Positions 18,298-27,900 of a DNA stretch of 64,000 bases are shown here, in pieces. The position numbers and the translations under genes are program-made. The DNA comes from Eubacterium sp. (lineage in GTDB: Bacteria; Bacillota; Clostridia; Lachnospirales; Lachnospiraceae). How positions within the stretch are numbered: position 1 is the stretch's first letter; the number at the start of each line of letters is the position of its first letter. The notes below the pieces were generated by a model. It was not told the DNA's origin. It ran no database searches and worked only from the letters and a program-made list of their open reading frames with translations. Location of the stretch: the NCBI GenBank assembly GCA_017420535.1, contig JAFOIV010000125.1, positions 1 to 64,000 on the forward strand, in the 5' to 3' direction.

Positions 18298-18963
18298 TCA
18301 GCCAATGCCATTACTCATATGGATCACATCCTTGGCATCCGGCATATTTTCCAATTTAGCCTGCTGTGCTTCTCTCCACATCTTTCTCATATGTTCAACA
18401 TAGCCTGGATCGTATTTTCCAATACATGCATAAGGGCATGCACTTCCTAAGATTTCCAGCTGTTTATCAATCACATGGCCCTTTATAAGATCTTTTATAT
18501 TAAACCTGCCTTGGTTTATAGTTAATTGATCATCCATTCTTACAGTTTTTACCTCTAATAAGTAAAAGGTATTACCTCTTACACTGAATTTGTTATAAAA
18601 CATATTAAGAACTTCATCTCTTTTATAAATTTGATCCGGCTGCTGTTTAAACGATATATATTCTTTTGAAACGATTACATATTCATTTTCAAATTCAATA
18701 TTTTCATAATGTTGTTTTTCTTTAAATAATATTTTAGGATCTTTTTTTAAAAGCTGTTTTTTCCATCCAAAAATTAACCATATTCCCAAAGCGATAGATC
18801 CTAACCCAGCAAAAAGAAAAATAAAAAGATCATTAAATGAAGATTTATCAGAACCTCCATTAACAACTACGGCGATAAAAACTACGATTAAAAATGAACC
18901 AATACATATAAAAATACGCCCACTCCTTCTTTTTTCTTTTCCTAATTCTATTCCCGTTTTCAT
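18298..18963 (-). CDS. Two-TM membrane protein of unknown function, paralogue A
   Basis: 221 residues. Two membrane segments near residues 16-35 and 46-68 (FICIGSFLIVVFIAVVV; FIFLFAGLGSIALGIWLIF) precede a soluble domain of ~150 residues. The C-terminal part has CPYACIGKYDPGYVEHMRKMWREAQ, which corresponds to CRFCRPGYGNQDYVTYMRQMWEAAE in the neighbour at 18996, so the two are paralogues. The soluble part could adopt a PH-like membrane-protein fold (hydrophobic two-helix anchor plus beta-rich domain), but that is a guess. It starts ATG at 18963 with AAAGGGA upstream, 32 bases after its paralogue. Confidence 0.7.
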   Translation of the reverse strand: MKTGIELGKEKRRSGRIFICIGSFLIVVFIAVVVNGGSDKSSFNDLFIFLFAGLGSIALGIWLIFGWKKQLLKKDPKILFKEKQHYENIEFENEYVIVSKEYISFKQQPDQIYKRDEVLNMFYNKFSVRGNTFYLLEVKTVRMDDQLTINQGRFNIKDLIKGHVIDKQLEILGSACPYACIGKYDPGYVEHMRKMWREAQQAKLENMPDAKDVIHMSNGIG

Positions 18964-18995
18964 AATATATTTATCCCTTTATTAATTTTTAAACA

Positions 18996-19646
18996 TTATG
19001 ATAATGCATGATCAAACCCACCATGTTTTTTCTTTTCAGCAGCTTCCCACATCTGTCTCATATATGTAACATAGTCCTGATTGCCATATCCCGGACGACA
19101 GAAACGACACGCTTTTGCAAGGATCATAAAATCATCTTTATAAGAATCTTTCTCTTTAAACTTGATAGGAATATTAAACTGATCATTTACAGTCTGAACA
19201 ACAAGAGATACACTTGATGGAACTCCATTATAATACTGTACAAATACATAAACTGAAAGAAGATGCTCCCTCATTACTATTCTTGTAAGATCTGTCTTAA
19301 ATGCAAATAATCTATTTGAAATGATAAGATGATCATTCTGATATTCCATAGTTGCATAAAGTTCATCCGCATATTCTAATACTTCCGGATGTTTTCTTAA
19401 ATACCTCTGCTTCTCTGGATGTTTTTTTCTTGAGATTCCAAACAATAAAAGAGGTATTGCAAATAAAAGCAATATCGCTGCAAAAACACCAAAAACAATT
19501 CCTGGGCCTAAGTCAGATTCTCCAGAACTTACAATCACTCCAAGCCCAATAAGTATAGCTGCTAATACAATAAAAACTATACTCAGTACAAAAAATCTCT
19601 TAGTTTTACTTTTTATCTGGTTAAGAACAATCTCTCTTCCCCACAT
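18996..19646 (-). CDS. Two-TM membrane protein of unknown function, paralogue B
   Basis: 216 residues. Two membrane segments (FFVLSIVFIVLAAILIGLGVIV and GIVFGVFAAILLLFAIPLLLFGI) then a soluble domain ending in the shared Y-x(2)-[HY]-M-R-[KQ]-M-W motif. Both paralogues carry a pair of Cys about 15 residues before that motif (C-P-Y-A-C and C-R-F-C-R), which could bind metal or form a disulphide. Start at 19646 with AGGAGGAG upstream. It lies first in the two-gene unit. Function not recognised. Confidence 0.7.
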   Translation of the reverse strand: MWGREIVLNQIKSKTKRFFVLSIVFIVLAAILIGLGVIVSSGESDLGPGIVFGVFAAILLLFAIPLLLFGISRKKHPEKQRYLRKHPEVLEYADELYATMEYQNDHLIISNRLFAFKTDLTRIVMREHLLSVYVFVQYYNGVPSSVSLVVQTVNDQFNIPIKFKEKDSYKDDFMILAKACRFCRPGYGNQDYVTYMRQMWEAAEKKKHGGFDHALS

Positions 19647-19734
19647 AATATAACTCCTCCTAAAATGTTCGTTTTAAATATAGATAGCTTAATAGTTTAT
19701 CTTTTTTTCGTCAATCCCCTGATCATTATCTACG

Positions 19735-21567
19735 TCACTGATTTATGATCCTGTCATTTAACTCTTCTAAATACTCCCAACGGCTCAGCTTTTCTTCGAG
19801 TTCTTTTTCTAACCTATCTCTTTCATCGCCTAATTCTCTTAGCTTTACGAAATCACTGCCATATTTAAGAATCTCAGCATCACACTTCTCGATTTTTTCT
19901 TCAAGAAGAGCAATGTCTTCTTCAATAGTCTCATATTCCTTTTTTTCTTTATAAGACATCTTAAGTTTATCTTCATGGCGGGGTTTATATGTCTGCTTTC
20001 CAACATTACTTTTAGGAATTAGCGCACTTTCTCCTTCTTTTGCTGAAGTATCACTATTCTTTAGTTTCATAACATATCCTGATTTTTCAACAAAATCCGA
20101 ATAGTTACCATCATACTGTTTTATATTTCCACTGCCATCAAATAAAAATATCCTGTTAACAACATTATCCAGGAAATATCTATCATGACTTACAGTGATG
20201 ATTATCCCATCAAAACTAGAAAGAAAAGACTCCAGCACAGAAAGTGTCGCTATATCCAGATCATTTGTAGGCTCATCTAAAAGCAAAACATTTGGAGCCG
20301 TCATAATTACCTTAAGCAACTTTAAACGTCTCTTTTCGCCTCCTGAAAGCTTGTAGAGAGGTGAATATTGCATCTCTCCCTCAAAAAGGAAATTTTCCAG
20401 TATCTGAGCCGCTGATATATAGCCTGTTGGTGTCTTTATATATTCAGCAGTATCTCTTATATAATCAATGACTCTTTGATCCTGATGTGCATTTTCAAGT
20501 TCTGTTATCTCCTGCTCAAAATAGCCTATCTTTATAGTCTCTCCAAGAGATATATCTCCCTTATCTGGCTGTATAAATCCGGCTATCATCTTAAGAAGAG
20601 TGGATTTACCGCATCCGTTAGGTCCAACTATACCGATCCTGTCATTTCTAAGAGCTGTATAGGTATAATCTTTAATGAGCACTTTTCCACCATATTCCTT
20701 GGAAATGTTATTTATCTCTATAGTCTTTCTTCCCATTCTTGAAGCTACTGATTCCAGAACTAAAGCTTCATCCATAACAGGAGCACATGTATTACTTACT
20801 TCTTCAAAACGAGCAAGTCTGGCCTTCTGCTTTGTTGTTCTTGCTCTGGCCCCTCGTCTTACCCATTTAAGTTCATTCCTAAGGAAGTTCTGTCTCTTCT
20901 TTTCCTGATTTATGGCATCTTCAATTCTTTTATTTTTAAGCAGAAGGAATCCAGAATAGTTGGATTCATAACTATATACATCTCCATGATCAAGTTCTAT
21001 TATCTTACTTGTTACAATATCCAGGAAATATCTGTCATGAGTGACCATAAGGATAGTTCCCTTATAAGCCTTAAGATAATCTTCAAGCCATCTAACCATA
21101 GCAGCATCCAGATGATTGGTAGGCTCATCCAAAAGCAGGATATCAGAAGGCTCAATAAGACACCTTACCAGTGCCACCTTCTTTTTTTCTCCACCGGAAA
21201 GAACATTTACCTTCTGACTAAAGTCCTTAAATCCAAGACGAATGAGCATATCTTTCGCCTTAACCTCTAAGTTCCAGCCGTCTGCCATGTCCGAAAGATC
21301 ATCAGTTGCATATTCAATAATAGTCTTATCAGAATTAAAATCAGGTATCTGCGGAAGATAAGCTACTCTGGCCTTATTAGCCTTAATGATCTTTCCATCA
21401 TCGCTTTCTTCCTCTCCTGCTATCATCTTAAGCAGCGTAGATTTTCCTGTTCCATTAATTCCTATAACACCTGCTTTTTCCCCTTCTTCAAGACCGAAGG
21501 TTGCGTCATTTAATATTTTCTTTTCGCCAAATGCTTTCTTTAATCCCTCAACTGAAATTATACTCAT
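19735..21567 (-). CDS. ABC-F family ATPase, Uup-like
   Basis: 610 residues from the ATG at 21567 (MSIISVEGL) with AAAGGAA upstream; a GTG 7 codons earlier is possible. Two fused ATPase domains: Walker A GINGTGKST and GPNGCGKST, signatures LSGGEKKKVAL and LSGGEKRRLKLL, Walker B LLLLDEPTNHLD and LLLDEPTNDLD. There is no membrane part. The region after ~530 is a charged coiled coil (KMSYKEKKEYETIEEDIA) like the Uup C-terminal domain. ABC-F proteins act on the ribosome or, for Uup, on DNA/RNA structure. A resistance role is not indicated by sequence alone. Confidence 0.88.
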   Translation of the reverse strand: MSIISVEGLKKAFGEKKILNDATFGLEEGEKAGVIGINGTGKSTLLKMIAGEEESDDGKIIKANKARVAYLPQIPDFNSDKTIIEYATDDLSDMADGWNLEVKAKDMLIRLGFKDFSQKVNVLSGGEKKKVALVRCLIEPSDILLLDEPTNHLDAAMVRWLEDYLKAYKGTILMVTHDRYFLDIVTSKIIELDHGDVYSYESNYSGFLLLKNKRIEDAINQEKKRQNFLRNELKWVRRGARARTTKQKARLARFEEVSNTCAPVMDEALVLESVASRMGRKTIEINNISKEYGGKVLIKDYTYTALRNDRIGIVGPNGCGKSTLLKMIAGFIQPDKGDISLGETIKIGYFEQEITELENAHQDQRVIDYIRDTAEYIKTPTGYISAAQILENFLFEGEMQYSPLYKLSGGEKRRLKLLKVIMTAPNVLLLDEPTNDLDIATLSVLESFLSSFDGIIITVSHDRYFLDNVVNRIFLFDGSGNIKQYDGNYSDFVEKSGYVMKLKNSDTSAKEGESALIPKSNVGKQTYKPRHEDKLKMSYKEKKEYETIEEDIALLEEKIEKCDAEILKYGSDFVKLRELGDERDRLEKELEEKLSRWEYLEELNDRIINQ

Positions 21568-21599
21568 ATTCTTATTCCTTTTCTCCACTCTCAGTCAGC

Positions 21600-21722
21600 A
21601 GCTTAATCTCCAGTGCCATCGCAACTACCCGAAATCTCACCTGGCTGCCCCTTGTCGGGCGATTGCAAAGGTTCCTTCGTCCAGTGAAAAACACGGTGCC
21701 AGGAACTTTTTTTCGTTCTCTA
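21600..21722. other. GC-rich structured intergenic element
   Basis: This stretch between the ABC-F and CvfB-like genes is visibly richer in G and C than its surroundings and has no convincing gene. Plus strand: GCAA-x3-CCCG pairs with CGGG-x3-TTGC around 21623-21668, then AGGTTCCT … AGGAAC with an inner GTG/CAC pair forms a hairpin ending in seven T (about 21668-21717). It could be a small RNA with its own terminator on the plus strand, a leader of the ABC-F gene on the minus strand, or a copy of a dispersed repeat. Confidence 0.4.
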
Positions 21723-21728
21723 CGTAAA

Positions 21729-21756
21729 ACGACCTCACGCTTAATCAGTGTGAGGT
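21729..21756 (-). terminator. Terminator after CvfB-like gene
   Basis: GACCTCACACTGATTAAGCGTGAGGTC hairpin followed by GTTTT on the minus strand, 15 bases after the CvfB-like stop. Confidence 0.75.
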
Positions 21757-21770
21757 CCTAGGATTTATAT

Positions 21771-22604
21771 TTAATTATCTCTTTCTGTAAGTATAATGCT
21801 TCTTTCTGTGAGTTTTACCTTACCTTCTTTAAGAAGTCGTCCAACCGCACGCTTAAATGCATTTTTACTGATACCAAATTCTGTCTTTATAAGCTCGGCA
21901 CTTGCCTTATCTGTAAATGGAAGGACCCCATCATAACTCTTAATGATGTCATATACCATTTCAGCATCTTTATTCATCTGCTGTGGGATAGCCTCTCTCA
22001 TAGAAAGATCGGCTTTTCCATCTTCTCTTATCTTTACGATCCTGCAGCTTACTTCTTCACCAACAAAAACCTTATCAAAGATCTCACTCTGATGAATAAG
22101 GCCTGAATATTTATCTTCTATCGCAACAAAAGCCCCAAAACCTTTTCTTATCTCATAAATAGTTCCGGTTACTGTGCTGCCTTCCTCATATCCGAAACAT
22201 CCATCAAGGAAATCATATAATTTCATAGATACACAAGGTCTTCCGGATTTATCTACATACATTCTTACAAGATATCTTGATCCAGGAACTACCTTTATTG
22301 TCTGCTGCTTGAAAGGAAGGAAGATATCCTTCTCAAGTCCCCAGTCCATAAATGCACCAAAATCAGATACAGCCTTGCACTTAAGCTTTGCCATACGTCC
22401 CAGCTCGATCAGAGGTGTATCAAGTGTTGCAATTGGTCTGTCACTTGAATCCATATAAACAAAAGCTTTGATAGTATCTCCTACCTTTGTTCCTTCTGGA
22501 ACCTGTTTTCTTGGAAGAAGTACATCTTCGTTACCATCTGTAAGGTAAATACCGAAGTCTTTTATCCTATCTACTTTAAGTTCATTCCATGTTCCTGTTC
22601 TCAT
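21771..22604 (-). CDS. S1-domain RNA-binding protein, CvfB-like
   Basis: 277 residues. Successive S1-type OB folds: one starting LKVDRIKDFGIYLTDG, one KCKAVSDFGAFMDWGLEKDIFLP, one with TGTIYEIRKGFGAFVAIEDKYSGLIHQSEI. A C-terminal winged-helix part (FGISKNAFKRAVGRLLKEGKVKL) completes the CvfB architecture. The family binds RNA and affects virulence-gene expression in staphylococci; its general role is unclear. It starts ATG at 22604, 13 bases after the 22618 gene, so the two are probably one unit. Confidence 0.88.
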   Translation of the reverse strand: MRTGTWNELKVDRIKDFGIYLTDGNEDVLLPRKQVPEGTKVGDTIKAFVYMDSSDRPIATLDTPLIELGRMAKLKCKAVSDFGAFMDWGLEKDIFLPFKQQTIKVVPGSRYLVRMYVDKSGRPCVSMKLYDFLDGCFGYEEGSTVTGTIYEIRKGFGAFVAIEDKYSGLIHQSEIFDKVFVGEEVSCRIVKIREDGKADLSMREAIPQQMNKDAEMVYDIIKSYDGVLPFTDKASAELIKTEFGISKNAFKRAVGRLLKEGKVKLTERSIILTERDN

Positions 22605-22617
22605 TTAATCTCCTGTT

Positions 22618-22998
22618 TTATACCGCCTGTTTTTTACCTGATTTCTTTTTTCCAGGCTTCTCTATCATAAGCACCTTTTCTCTGATAAACTGTCTCTCTG
22701 TCTCATCAGCTAATTCATATCCAAGGCTCTTTAAATTGGTTATTGAATTAGTAAGCTTTACTATCTCTACAGGTTTCTTCTTATCTGCATTATCAAAATC
22801 ATAACCATTATATACATCAACTATTGCATAAACATCTTTTGTTCTTCTGTCTGGGCTGCTTATCACATCCCTGATACACCAGTCATCAACCGGAGTCCCC
22901 TTATCAAGAACATCTGCCCCTTCCAGACTAACTTTTTTTATGTAGACATTCTCTGTATCACAGATTGCCCATGGCACTACATAAATAATACTACTCAC
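22618..22998 (-). CDS. Small protein of unknown function
   Basis: 126 residues from a GTG at 22998 with AGGAGG at good spacing. No membrane segment. The N-terminus is hydrophobic-beta (IIYVVPWAICDTENVYIKKV), a charged middle follows, and the end is Lys/Gly-rich (KPGKKKSGKKQAV), typical of nucleic-acid contact but not diagnostic. It precedes the CvfB-like gene by 13 bases, hinting at a shared role. Not recognised. Confidence 0.55.
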   Translation of the reverse strand: MSSIIYVVPWAICDTENVYIKKVSLEGADVLDKGTPVDDWCIRDVISSPDRRTKDVYAIVDVYNGYDFDNADKKKPVEIVKLTNSITNLKSLGYELADETERQFIREKVLMIEKPGKKKSGKKQAV

Positions 22999-23075
22999 TT
23001 TACTTTCCTCCTAATAGCAAAATACCTGCTGTATGCAACACGCAAATATTAGCATCATATAATAAAACTTGTCAA

Positions 23076-23112
23076 GAAAAGAAAAAGACGAGCTAAGTAT
23101 CTTAGTTCGTCT
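23076..23112 (-). terminator. Terminator after tRNA-Gln
   Basis: AGACGAACTAAGATACTTAGCTCGTCT hairpin followed by TTTTTC on the minus strand, ~10 bases after the tRNA. Confidence 0.85.
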
Positions 23113-23121
23113 AGTAAAAAG

Positions 23122-23194
23122 CTGGGCTACAAGGATTCGAACCTTGAAAATGCTGGAGTCAGAGTCCAGTGCCTTACCATTTGGCGATAGCCCA
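23122..23194 (-). tRNA. tRNA-Gln (CTG)
   Basis: 73-base cloverleaf: acceptor TGGGCTA / TAGCCCA, discriminator G, D-arm GCCAAATGGTAAGGC, anticodon loop CTCTGAC (anticodon CTG) in a CTGGA/TCCAG stem, T-arm GGTTCGAATCC. The CCA end is not encoded. The reading frame across this region on the minus strand is spurious. Confidence 0.95.
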
Positions 23195-23291
23195 ATATTC
23201 AAGTGCTTGCTCATCAGCAACAGATATGATTATACGGCATACTTTTCTGAAATGCAAGCACTTTTTTTAAAATTTTTAAATTTTTTTTAAA

Positions 23292-24836
23292 TTATTTTTC
23301 TTCCTCAAGACTTTCACTCTTATGTACAACGACAGTTTCCTCATAGCAAGAGAATATATCATCTATAAGAGCCTTGTCTGGTTTTGGTGTTATAAGACTT
23401 ATAACCGGAACAATGATAAGTCCTACTAACATTGTAAATGCACCGGCATTGATAGGAGATTTTATCATTGGATGGATCATATTAACAACAGTAAATCCTA
23501 CACCAAAGATATAACTTGCCCAAACTGAGGCCTTTGTGATCTTCTTTGAATAAAGTCCATACATAAACGGCGCAAGGAATGCTCCGGCAAGAGCTCCCCA
23601 TGAAATTCCCATTAACTGAGCAATGAACATTGGAGGATTAAATGCAAGTATTACAGAAAGAGCAATAAATGCAATAACAAGGATCCTCATAAGACTAAGC
23701 TGAGTTTTCTCCTTCATATTCTTTGCGATAAGTGGTTTGATAAGATCAAGTGTTAAGGTTGAACTTGATGTAAGTACCAGTGATGAAAGAGTTGACATAG
23801 AAGCTGAAAATACCAGTACTACTACTATACCTATAAGGATATCAGGTAATGTAGAAAGCATTGCTGGAACAATTGAATCATAAGCTACTGTTCCATCTGG
23901 CTTATAGATATCAGCTCCACTGAAAAGTCTTGCAAAACCTCCAAGGAAGTAGCATCCTCCTGAGATCACGATAGCAAAAAATGTTGAAACGATTGTTCCT
24001 GTCCTTACTGCCTTCTCATCCTTAATGGTATAGAATTTATGTACCATCTGAGGTAGTCCCCAGGTTCCAAGAGATGTAAGCACTACAACTCCCAAAAGGT
24101 TAAGGGGGTCAGGACCAAAGAAGCTGGCAAAGAGCCCCTTAGAACCAAGAAGAGGTGCTGCAGTAACCGCTGCATCAACTTCCACTTCTGAAAGTTTCTT
24201 AACTGCTGCAAGGAACCCTCCCTGACCGTTAAGTACTGCTATTATAACTGCAGCTATACCGATAAGCATTATGATACCCTGAATAAAATCATTTAAAGCA
24301 GTTGCCATATAACCGCCTACAACTACATAAACACCTGTAAGAAGTGCCATGATAACGATACATACATGATAATCTATCGAAAAAGCCATTCCAAAAAGTC
24401 TTGAAAGTCCATTATAAACAGATGCTGTATAAGGAACCAGGAAAACGAATGCGATAACAGAACCAACAACCCTGAGGGCTTTTGAATCAAATCTCTTTCC
24501 AAAATATTCCGGCATGGTCCTTGCTTCAAGCTTCTGAGTCATGACTCTTGTTCTTCTCCCCAGCACAAGCCATGCAAGAAGACTTCCTATCATGGCATTT
24601 CCAAGACCGATCCAGGTAGATGAAAGTCCATACTTCCATCCGAACTGCCCCGCATATCCTATAAATACAACTGATGAAAAATAAGATGTTCCAAAGGCAA
24701 AGGCCGTGATCCATGGACCTACAGTTCTTCCACCCAATACGTAATCATTGACGTTTCTTGCTTTTCTTCTTGAATAAAAACCAACGCCGATCATTACCGA
24801 AAAAAACACTACTAAAAGAATGATTTTTACCGCCAT
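23292..24836 (-). CDS. Sodium:solute symporter (SSS family)
   Basis: 514 residues, about 13 hydrophobic segments along the whole length. Family features: YVLGGRTVGPWITAFAFGTSYFSS near the N-terminus, RLFGMAFSIDYHV, GGYMATALNDFIQGIIML (SSS signature region), LPQMVHKFYT, VVLVFSASMSTLSSLVLTSSSTLTLDL. It imports a small solute (amino acid such as proline, or an organic acid) with Na+; the substrate cannot be told. Single gene with its own promoter, and an inverted repeat over the start region suggests a dedicated regulator. Confidence 0.9.
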   Translation of the reverse strand: MAVKIILLVVFFSVMIGVGFYSRRKARNVNDYVLGGRTVGPWITAFAFGTSYFSSVVFIGYAGQFGWKYGLSSTWIGLGNAMIGSLLAWLVLGRRTRVMTQKLEARTMPEYFGKRFDSKALRVVGSVIAFVFLVPYTASVYNGLSRLFGMAFSIDYHVCIVIMALLTGVYVVVGGYMATALNDFIQGIIMLIGIAAVIIAVLNGQGGFLAAVKKLSEVEVDAAVTAAPLLGSKGLFASFFGPDPLNLLGVVVLTSLGTWGLPQMVHKFYTIKDEKAVRTGTIVSTFFAIVISGGCYFLGGFARLFSGADIYKPDGTVAYDSIVPAMLSTLPDILIGIVVVLVFSASMSTLSSLVLTSSSTLTLDLIKPLIAKNMKEKTQLSLMRILVIAFIALSVILAFNPPMFIAQLMGISWGALAGAFLAPFMYGLYSKKITKASVWASYIFGVGFTVVNMIHPMIKSPINAGAFTMLVGLIIVPVISLITPKPDKALIDDIFSCYEETVVVHKSESLEEEK

Positions 24837-24862
24837 TTTTCTACTCCCTTTTCTGCATTATT

Positions 24863-24872
24863 GCGTTAACGC
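24863..24872. promoter_or_regulatory. Operator-like palindrome of the symporter
   Basis: GCGTTAACGC is a perfect 10-base palindrome with T and GC extensions. It sits just downstream of the -10 box, at or next to the expected transcription start, a typical repressor position. LacI/GalR- or GntR-type operators can look like this. Confidence 0.45.
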
Positions 24873-24882
24873 GCTAAAGTAG

Positions 24883-24911
24883 ATTATGACAGAATCCTAT
24901 ATAAGTGTCAA
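24883..24911 (-). promoter_or_regulatory. Promoter of sodium:solute symporter
   Basis: TTGACA (24906-24911), 17-base spacer, CATAAT (24883-24888) on the minus strand. Confidence 0.8.
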
Positions 24912-24942
24912 GAATCTGCAAGGCTTATTACCCTCAAAAAAA

Positions 24943-24980
24943 TAAAGATCCAGCCGCTTTACGCCACTGGATCTTTATAC
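24943..24980 (-). terminator. Terminator after surface protein gene
   Basis: AAAGATCCAGTGGCGTAAAGCGGCTGGATCTTT stem-loop then ATTTTTTTG on the minus strand, immediately after the stop at 24992. Confidence 0.88.
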
Positions 24981-24991
24981 ATTACTACTTA

Positions 24992-27900
24992 CTAAAGATC
25001 AATTGTAAATCTCTTTACTCCACCTGAGAATTTGTAATCTCCAACCCATAGATAAGTACCATCATAATCTATGTAATGAGCATTATAGAAAGTATCTTTG
25101 GACTGAATGGCTTTTACATCATAAGCTATATTAAAGAAATCATTTGTAGGATCCGAAAGAAGAACATCATAGCTGTCATATATATTAGTTCCATGTCCAA
25201 TTATAACTACACTCTTCTTTGTCTCATCATAGAGTTCTGACACGGCATCATCTATACTGTTCCATATGACGATCCTTCCAAATCCTCCATCACAAGCTAT
25301 CACCTTACCCTCTTTAGTAACAATGACATCCGATACTCCATTGAAAGATCTATAAGTATCCTCATATCTTCTTATACCATTCTGAAGTTCTGCTACAGTT
25401 CTTATATGGCAGCCTTCTATAACCTTTGCATTTTCATTTGCTGTATTATCTAAAGCATCTGCAAGGCTTATAATAGCCGCGCTATCATTAGTTGAAGCAA
25501 TTGATATATAAGTATTTCCATCATCACACTTTGTAGCATGAATATCCGGGCCATAATAACTCACATCGCGTCCGGCAGCCCCCTTAAATGACAACTGGAC
25601 TGTTGCCTTTGGTTCGGAATCCTTTGCTGGTATTCCCTGATAAATATAAAGCCTGTCATTCTGGGCTATATATAAATATCCATCGCAATAATCAATCGAC
25701 TTTATATAACTAAATACCACACTTCCTATCTTTTTATTGTAGTATGCATCAGGCCACTCTCCACCAAACAGATTATTTATATCTTTCCAGTAGTATAATC
25801 TTTCTCTTTCACTTATTATAAGTCCTGTTGACTGTCCATCCTTAACAAAGGAAGCATCTTCAACAGATTTTGCAAAGAATAATCTCATATCAGGCTTTGC
25901 ATCATTTTCATCCGGAATATCCTTCCAGAGGCAGACTGTTGAATTATAATCATCTACTACAAGAAGATGTTCTCCGTCAGACACAGTCTTACAATTCTGA
26001 TATTTATAGAGGGTGTCTGCTACTTTTTCATCACAGTTCGAAGCTCCAATACATATATTAGGATCTTCTATGCAATGCTTTTCAACCACCCCTATTTCTC
26101 GATTATTCCAGTAATAAGCCCCATTATAAACAAATGTATCTCCATCCATCTGACTTATCACACTTTCACTTACAGCAGCCGGTTCATCCGGAAATGCTCC
26201 ATTGCTAAATCCAACAATCTTACCTGCATTGATACCAAGAGAGAAAAGATTTCCTTTATCATCCTGTACTATAGAACAGATGTCTCCGCCAATGAAATAA
26301 TAGTAATCATCACAATCTATCTGACTTCCACCAATATAATAATCAGGCCTGTCATTTTCATCATCAATCTTTCCATCTTTCCATACAGTCAATGCTCCGG
26401 CTTCATGAAGAATGAGCGTTCCTTCAGGAAGCACATTTCCATTCTTTGTAGTCATATCAGTTGTCAGATAAAGACCGGAAGGCTGACCGGAATTGTTATC
26501 TGTATAGATAAAATCTCCCGGATCTTCTGCATATAAGAAAAGCACCTTATCATTATCTATCTTACTTAAATTCTCTTCATATGATAAAGCCTTATAATCA
26601 TTAAACACACGTAAGGCTGGCAACTGTGATCCATCAGCCTTTGTAATATTATGATCTCCTAAAAGAAGTATATTATCATTACATGTTATGGTACGAGGAG
26701 TTCCACCAGTCTTTATTATCCTATCCGGATATTTATCTTCTGCTGTCGGAAGATTGTCTTCCCATATAAGCACAAATCCGCTCTGAGTTGAAGTACATAC
26801 AAGTCTTTCTCCATCAGTCCAAAGATCCCATGGCCATGCTATCTTTGATTCATTAGCATTTATAAATGCAGCATTTTCTCCATAGGAATAATCTGCGGAA
26901 TCGATCATCTGCATAATAGAAAAATCTGCCGCTGCACCATTATCCCCTTCCTCTGGAAGATCATTCCATACAAGGATCCTGTCATTCTTTGCATCTGCCA
27001 CAAAAATCTTTACCTTACCTTCTTTTGTAACGGTTGCAGCTACTCCCACAGGCCAGTTAAGACCTGAAAGATCATATCCTGCTTTCGAAGATACAGTATC
27101 CTGTTGACCTAAAACACAGTAAATATAATCTGATACATCGGCACCATTAAATATTATATTATGAGGTACTCTAAATATTATGACTCTGTTTGCCCAGGTA
27201 TCTGATAAGAAAAAATAATTAAAATCCCCTAAAGATATCGTATCCATATCTCCCGGATGCTCATAATATCTATCTGATACTTTTTCAATCCCCGATGAAA
27301 GAAGCGTAAGATCAAGTTCCATTCCATCATATGCTTCTCTTTCTTCAGGATTTTTTGCTTTTTTATAGGAATTATCTGTTGTCATATCAGTTTTATAAAG
27401 ATCTTCGAATGAAGAAACATATATAGTTACACCTTTATATGATATGCCATTTACCGTTTCAAATCCCACTCTGATATCGCATGATCCTCCTAACCCCGGA
27501 GTTGCATGTATAAGCCCTGTTGCATCAACCGTAGCAATGTTTTCATCTGAAGAACTCCAGGTATATGAAACACCCGGTCCTTTAGGTGTAGCACTTAGCA
27601 AAAAATCCTCCCCTGGTTCAAGGTGCATGCCATAATATGAGAATTCAAAATCAATAATATTCACCTTACACTTATATTCTTTATTCTTATAAGTAGCTGT
27701 TACAAAGCAGCTTCCCGGCTGATTCCCATTAACCACGCCCCCCTCTACTCCAGCAATACTCTGATCTGAGGATTTCCATACCACTTCTTTAGCTGTTGCA
27801 TCCTTTAAAACTAATTTAAAGCTCTCTCCTGTCCCGAGAGTTATCTCAGTTTTATTCAGACAATAGTTTTTTGTTTCTGTTACCATGGCTCCACTGGAGT

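Noticed and set aside
21386..21761. Two overlapping plus-strand frames (113 and 86 codons)
   Set aside because: They lie mostly antisense to the ABC-F gene start and cross the structured intergenic element. No ribosome site or family match, so shadow frames.
23011..23220. 69-codon reading frame on the minus strand
   Set aside because: It runs through tRNA-Gln and its terminator and has no ribosome site, so it is a chance frame.
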